From contig JAAYTV010000488.1 of assembly GCA_012523655.1 (NCBI GenBank), forward strand, positions 1 through 9,461: DNA of 9,461 bases, read 5' to 3'. The notes under the pieces were generated by a model that saw nothing but the letters and a program-made list of their open reading frames with translations, searched no databases and was not told the DNA's origin. This stretch comes from a bacterium. Its GTDB lineage: Bacteria > Zhuqueibacterota > Zhuqueibacteria > Residuimicrobiales > Residuimicrobiaceae. Shown here one piece after another: positions 5,484-9,461 of this stretch. Every line of letters begins with the position of its first letter. Positions within the stretch are counted from its first letter, which is position 1. The translations under genes were made by a program, and so were the position numbers.

Positions 5484-7757
5484 ATGATCGGACAGACGAT
5501 ATCGCACTATCAGGTGCTGGAAAAGCTCGGTGAAGGCGGCATGGGCGTGGTGTACAAAGCTGAGGATAACCGGCTCAAACGGACAGTTGCACTCAAATTT
5601 CTCGCCTCCTCTTTAACCTCAGATCCGGAAGCGCGCAAGTGCTTCATTCATGAAGCGCAGGCCGCTTCGGCGCTGGATCATCCCAATATCTGCACCATTC
5701 ACGAGATCCATGAAACGGCTGAAGGACAGCTGTTCATCGCCATGGCCTATTATCAGGGTGAAACCCTGAAGGAAAAAATTCAAAAGGGCCCCACCTGCCT
5801 GCAAGAGGCCCTGCATCTGGTGCGGCAGATCGGCGAAGGGCTGGCCAAAGCCCATGACAAAGGCATTGTACACCGGGATATCAAACCCGCCAATCTGATG
5901 GTCGTCGACAGCCGGCTGATTAAAATCCTCGATTTCGGCGTGGCGGAATTCCATCACCAGAGTCCCCTGTCCAGCCCCGGATTCCTCGTCGGCACACCGG
6001 CTTATATGTCTCCGGAACAGGCGTCGGGAAAACCTGTGGACCATCGCTCAGACATCTGGTCGGTCGGAGTCGTGCTCTATGAACTGCTGACCGCCAATCG
6101 TCCGTTCGCCGGAGAGAACGAGAGCCGTTTGATCGACAGCATCCTTCATGAACGTCCCTGGCCCATAGAAAAATACATCGGCGCCTTGTCCACGCCCATT
6201 CAAAAAGCAGTCGAAAAGATGCTGGCCAAGGATCCGAATGACCGTTATCAGAGTCTTTACGAGTTACTCTGCGATCTGGACAGTTATGAGAAGCAAACAC
6301 GGTCGGCCTCCGAAACCCGGGTCATGACTGCGCCGCAGCCGGCGGTTCCCTCCATCGCCATCCTTCCTTTTGTGGATCTGAGCGCTGCGAAAGATCAAGA
6401 ATATTTTTGCGACGGCCTGGCTGAAGAGATCATGGGTTCTCTGGCCCGGCTGAAAGGACTGCGGGTGGCGTCGAGAAATGCGGCCTTTCAGTTCAAAGGC
6501 AGAAATGCGGATATCCTTGAAATCGGCAAAAGTTTGAATGTCCAGAAAGTGCTGGAGGGCAGCATCCGTAAGGGCGGAAACCGGATTCGAATCGCCGTGC
6601 GCCTGATCAATACCTCGGATGGATTTCTGGTCTGGGCTGATGAGTATGAGCGGGAGCTGGCGGATATTTTCGCCATTCAAGATGACATCTCCGGCGCCGT
6701 GGTGACAAATCTGCAGCTCCAATTCGCTGGAGCCTGTGGCCCGGGTTCGGCGCGGCATTACACCGAAAATGTGGAGGCCTATTCCCACTATCTTCGCGGA
6801 AGGTTCTATTGGAACAAACGGACCACGGACTCGATTAAAAACGCGATCAGCCATTTTGAGGCGGCCATCCGGATCGATCCCGACTATGCCCTGGCCTACT
6901 CTGGTTTAGCGGACGCCCATATCGTATTGTGCCTGTACGGCAGAGTCGCTCCCGCTGAGGGCATGCCCAGGGCCATGGAGGCGGCTCAACGCGCGTTGCG
7001 AATCGATGAATGGCTGCCGGAAGCGCACATCTCTCTCGGCTGTGTCAAAGCCATCTATCAATGGAACTGGCATGAGGCGGAGCAATCCTTCATGCGCGGG
7101 ATCGAGCTCAAGCCGGATTATGCCGGTGCGCATCACTGGTACGCCATCAATCTGCTGACGCCGCTGGGCCAGTTTGATAAAGCGGTCTGCGAGGCGCAAA
7201 GAGCGTTGGAGCTGGAGCCCTTTTCACTCGCCATCCATGCGGCGGTCGGACTGGTGTATTACTTCAGCCGCCGCTATGAGGACGCTATCAAATATTTCAA
7301 GCAGGCTTTGGATAAAGATCCTGATTTTCCCGCCAACCATTTTTTTCTCGGTCAGGTGTATGTTCAGATGGCCCGATATCAGGAGGCCCTCGACTGTTTT
7401 CAGCAAGCGATGCACATAGACAACGACAACACCAACATGCGCGCCACCTATGCCCATGCCGCCGCGGCCTCCGGCAAAACCGCAGAAGCCCGCGCCCTGC
7501 TGGAGGAACTGTTAACCCTGTCAAGGAAACAGTACGTCTCTGCCTACGATATCGCCGCGGTCTATATCGGCTTGGGTGAAAAAGAAACGGCGCTGTCCTG
7601 GCTTGAAAAGGCCGCCGACGAGCGCGCCTATCTGTTGAGCTATATTAAGGTCGATCCCATCCTGGACCGGTTGAGCGAAGAAAGACGGTTCCACACGGTC
7701 ATGGATCAAATCATGGGCCATGCCGTGTCAGATGACGCTCACGGGCCGCAGCCATAG
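5484..7757 (+). CDS. Ser/Thr protein kinase with TolB-like and TPR domains
   Basis: A 757-residue Hanks-type kinase that would phosphorylate Ser/Thr on partner proteins. The kinase domain covers about 9-265: glycine loop GEGGMGVVYKA (16-26), VALK (K38), HRDIKPAN (H130-N137, catalytic D132), DFG (150-152) and GTPAYMSPEQ (170-179), so all catalytic residues are present. Residues 289-412 form a TolB-like/FlgO-like module of the type found beside TPRs in adenylate-cyclase-associated proteins (SIAILPFVDLSA, FCDGLAEEI, VLEGSIRKGGNRIRIAVRLI). From about 430 to 720 there are roughly six TPR-like units, for example ISHFEAAIRIDPDYALAYSG and AIKYFKQALDKDPDFPANHF, suggesting a protein-binding scaffold. 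The usual transmembrane segment between the kinase and sensor parts is missing, so a soluble cytoplasmic protein is predicted. ATG 5484 follows a GGGGAA site by 8 nt and gives the standard MIGQTISHYQVLEKLG beginning. The FHA-transglycosylase gene follows 42 bp downstream. Confidence 0.95.
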   Translation: MIGQTISHYQVLEKLGEGGMGVVYKAEDNRLKRTVALKFLASSLTSDPEARKCFIHEAQAASALDHPNICTIHEIHETAEGQLFIAMAYYQGETLKEKIQKGPTCLQEALHLVRQIGEGLAKAHDKGIVHRDIKPANLMVVDSRLIKILDFGVAEFHHQSPLSSPGFLVGTPAYMSPEQASGKPVDHRSDIWSVGVVLYELLTANRPFAGENESRLIDSILHERPWPIEKYIGALSTPIQKAVEKMLAKDPNDRYQSLYELLCDLDSYEKQTRSASETRVMTAPQPAVPSIAILPFVDLSAAKDQEYFCDGLAEEIMGSLARLKGLRVASRNAAFQFKGRNADILEIGKSLNVQKVLEGSIRKGGNRIRIAVRLINTSDGFLVWADEYERELADIFAIQDDISGAVVTNLQLQFAGACGPGSARHYTENVEAYSHYLRGRFYWNKRTTDSIKNAISHFEAAIRIDPDYALAYSGLADAHIVLCLYGRVAPAEGMPRAMEAAQRALRIDEWLPEAHISLGCVKAIYQWNWHEAEQSFMRGIELKPDYAGAHHWYAINLLTPLGQFDKAVCEAQRALELEPFSLAIHAAVGLVYYFSRRYEDAIKYFKQALDKDPDFPANHFFLGQVYVQMARYQEALDCFQQAMHIDNDNTNMRATYAHAAAASGKTAEARALLEELLTLSRKQYVSAYDIAAVYIGLGEKETALSWLEKAADERAYLLSYIKVDPILDRLSEERRFHTVMDQIMGHAVSDDAHGPQP

Positions 7758-7799
7758 TGTAAGCGCCCGTATTCCGGACCAGCGAATGAAGGAAAGGTT

Positions 7800-9293
7800 A
7801 TGGAGATAAAAGATAACGGCTTTGAACCGCTGACGGTGGAACCGCCGACCCTTCGAGTGACGGTCGAGCAGCAGGGCCTGGACGCCCGCGAGCTGGAGTT
7901 TCGCAAGGGGTTTCTCATCGGCCGGGGAGATTGCTGTGAAGTGCAGCTTTTAAGCCCGGGCGTCAGCCGCCGGCATGCACAGGTTTCTTATGAACAGGGG
8001 CGTTGGTGGCTTGAAGATCTACACAGTGCGAACGGCACGTTTATGCAGGGACAGAGAATCAGCAAAATTCCCCTTGGTTCGGCGGTCAAGGTCGTGCTGG
8101 GCTCTGCCGGCGACGCGGCGTTGCTCTTTCGCGTGGAACAGCCCTCTGCGGAGGCCATGACCCTGCATGAGGCGCCGCCCTCGGTCACGCAGGTCATTCG
8201 GCAGTATTTTACCCCGGAATCAGGAGAAAAGGCGGGTGAGCATACTCTGCTCATCCGCGGCGCCTTTAAACGGCTGCAGCTTCAGCAGAAGAAAAAATAC
8301 TTTTGGATCATCGGCGGCGTGCTGGTGATCGCCCTGGCTCTGGCTGCATACGCCTATGTGCAGCATCAGGAGATGAAAAAACAGAAGGCGCTGGCTACGC
8401 AAATGTTTTACAGCATCAAGTCCTTGGAATTGGAGTTGAACCATCTGCAACTGCAGGCGGCGGCGGACAAGGATACAGCGGCTCTGACCAAGGCCGAACA
8501 AATCCGCAGCCGTCAGTCGGAACTCACTCGCAACTATGAAAAATTTCTCGACCAGATCAACTTTTATAAAGATGCCAAATGGAGCGAGACGGATCGGGTG
8601 ATCCTGCACACGGCCCGGATTTTCGGCGAGTGCGAGCTGGGCATGTCGCAGGAATTCCTCATTGAAGTGTATAAATATATTAAGCAGTGGAAAAAAACCG
8701 ATCGCCTGCCAAAAGCGCTCGCTCTTGCCCGGGAGAATGGATTCCATCGAATCGTGCCCCGGTTGATGCTGGAGCAGCATCTGCCGCCGCAGTTTTTTTA
8801 CCTTGCTCTGCAGGAGAGCGATTTCAACAACAAAATCGTCGGACCGCCCACCCGCTTCGGCATCGCCAAAGGGATCTGGCAGTTCATTCCGGCCACCGCC
8901 ACGCGCTATGGTCTGAAAAACGGTCCGCTGGTCGGTATCCCCCAGTATGATCCCAAGGATGAACGGTTTCATTTTGAAAAAGCAACTCGGGCGGCAGCCT
9001 GCTACATCCGCGATATCTATAACACAGAAGCGCAGGCTTCCGGACTGCTGGTGATGGCTTCCTATAACTGGGGCGAACGGCGAGTGGTGGAACTGCTGCA
9101 GAAAATGCCGCTCAATCCCCGGGAGCGGAATTTTTGGGAACTGCTGCGATTATACCGCGGCCAAATCCCCAAACAGACCTACGATTATGTGTTTCACATC
9201 TTTTCCGCGGCGGTGATCGGTGAGAATCCGGCCCTGTTCGGGTTTCAACTCGACAATCCGCTGCGGGAGGCGCTGCCGCCGGCTGCAGGGTGA
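7800..9293 (+). CDS. FHA domain-transmembrane-lytic transglycosylase (SLT) fusion
   Basis: A 497-residue membrane protein joining a phosphothreonine reader to a murein-cleaving domain. The FHA domain covers about 18-112 with the binding residues in place: FLIGRGDCC (G41, R42), GVSRRHAQV (S56, R57, H59) and SANGTF (N78, G79). A linker of about 50 residues follows. One membrane helix lies at about 167-187 (YFWIIGGVLVIALALAAYAY), preceded by KKK, which favours FHA inside and the C-terminus in the periplasm. Residues 195-300 look helical or coiled-coil. The SLT domain is at about 325-475: candidate catalytic E339 in FFYLALQESDF, GIWQFIPATATRYGL (358-372), a DERFHFEKATRAAACYI stretch (387-403) and ASYNWGERRV (420-429), closest in pattern to MltD-type enzymes. 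There is no LysM. The start has a good AAGGA site 6 nt upstream. The gap to the kinase gene is 42 bp with no terminator, so they are probably co-transcribed. A related fusion may exist in databases; I do not recall a characterised one. Confidence 0.93.
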   Translation: MEIKDNGFEPLTVEPPTLRVTVEQQGLDARELEFRKGFLIGRGDCCEVQLLSPGVSRRHAQVSYEQGRWWLEDLHSANGTFMQGQRISKIPLGSAVKVVLGSAGDAALLFRVEQPSAEAMTLHEAPPSVTQVIRQYFTPESGEKAGEHTLLIRGAFKRLQLQQKKKYFWIIGGVLVIALALAAYAYVQHQEMKKQKALATQMFYSIKSLELELNHLQLQAAADKDTAALTKAEQIRSRQSELTRNYEKFLDQINFYKDAKWSETDRVILHTARIFGECELGMSQEFLIEVYKYIKQWKKTDRLPKALALARENGFHRIVPRLMLEQHLPPQFFYLALQESDFNNKIVGPPTRFGIAKGIWQFIPATATRYGLKNGPLVGIPQYDPKDERFHFEKATRAAACYIRDIYNTEAQASGLLVMASYNWGERRVVELLQKMPLNPRERNFWELLRLYRGQIPKQTYDYVFHIFSAAVIGENPALFGFQLDNPLREALPPAAG

Positions 9294-9461
9294 AAGCCGG
9301 CAACAATGAATGAAAGTTCATTCTGCTGCAATCGCAAAGTGGACCAGGCTGATCGCCAGGACGCCGGCGCCATTTTCCCGGATCACTAGGCTGATGCCCT
9401 TGGTTACGGCAAATTTACTTGTCTTAATCTGCACCATTGACTACTTAAAAGAGATGTAGAG
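9294..9461. other. Right-edge non-coding tail
   Basis: No supported gene is present in these 168 bases. A 39-codon minus-strand frame (9437-9318) has an ATG but no ribosome site or recognisable product. An imperfect T/A-rich end after 9410 may belong to the upstream region of a gene beyond the window. No T-tailed terminator is visible after the transglycosylase gene. Confidence 0.5.
9308..9323. repeat. 16-bp inverted repeat downstream of the transglycosylase gene
   Basis: GAATGAA and TTCATTC form perfect 7-bp arms around a 2-nt AG centre, 14 bp after the stop codon. As DNA it is a compact dyad of operator size; as RNA it could form a weak AT-rich hairpin with a 4-nt loop. A 16-bp dyad in about 170 bp of AT-leaning sequence can occur by chance. 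Confidence 0.35.

Noticed and set aside
8220..8972. 250-codon minus-strand frame
   Set aside because: Fully antisense to the FHA-transglycosylase gene; no domain recognised.
9318..9437. 39-codon minus-strand frame at the right edge
   Set aside because: It has an ATG and a mildly hydrophobic C-terminal half, but an in-frame stop lies just upstream, there is no ribosome site, and it matches nothing I know.

Overview
The window looks like part of a Gram-negative-type bacterial chromosome of moderately high G+C. Pointers to this are a predicted Tat-exported enzyme, an inner-membrane protein with a periplasmic lytic transglycosylase domain, a Hanks-type kinase with TolB-like and TPR modules, and a DUF6599-type secreted protein. 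These combinations are common in environmental lineages such as Calditrichota/KSB1, Ignavibacteriota or Acidobacteriota. That placement is inference; no rRNA or marker gene is present. I see no tRNA, rRNA, CRISPR array, insertion sequence or phage gene.

Layout. (1) Positions 1-1784, plus strand: the 3' end of an uncharacterised Cys-containing protein overlaps by ATGA a GMC-type FAD oxidoreductase that carries a ferredoxin-like CxxCxxCxxxC cluster. (2) Positions 1815-3988, minus strand: a two-gene operon transcribed right to left, an exported aldo/keto reductase with two C-terminal iron-sulfur-type Cys clusters, then a secreted DUF6599-like protein. The two operons converge over a 30-bp gap holding a 7-bp perfect GC-rich hairpin. 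(3) Positions 4174-5169, plus strand: a Cho-like half-UvrC nuclease (GIY-YIG, four Cys, UVR-like motif, no RNase H or HhH half). It is divergent from the reductase, and its near-consensus -10 box ends 5 nt before the ATG. (4) Positions 5170-5483: a 314-bp gap with no convincing gene, holding an AT-rich possible promoter. (5) Positions 5484-9293, plus strand: a Ser/Thr protein kinase with TolB-like and TPR domains and no membrane segment, followed 42 bp later by an FHA-transmembrane-lytic transglycosylase fusion. (6) Positions 9294-9461: a short tail with a 16-bp inverted repeat.

The most interesting unit is the kinase/FHA-transglycosylase pair. The cytoplasmic kinase could create phosphothreonine marks that the cytoplasmic FHA domain reads, and the same polypeptide carries a murein-cleaving domain on the other side of the membrane. 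That would be a compact route from phosphorylation to cell-wall cutting. The architecture is read directly from the sequence; the functional link is inference from adjacency and domain logic. The two left-hand operons look like redox functions (FAD or NADPH chemistry joined to probable Fe-S clusters) with unknown substrates.
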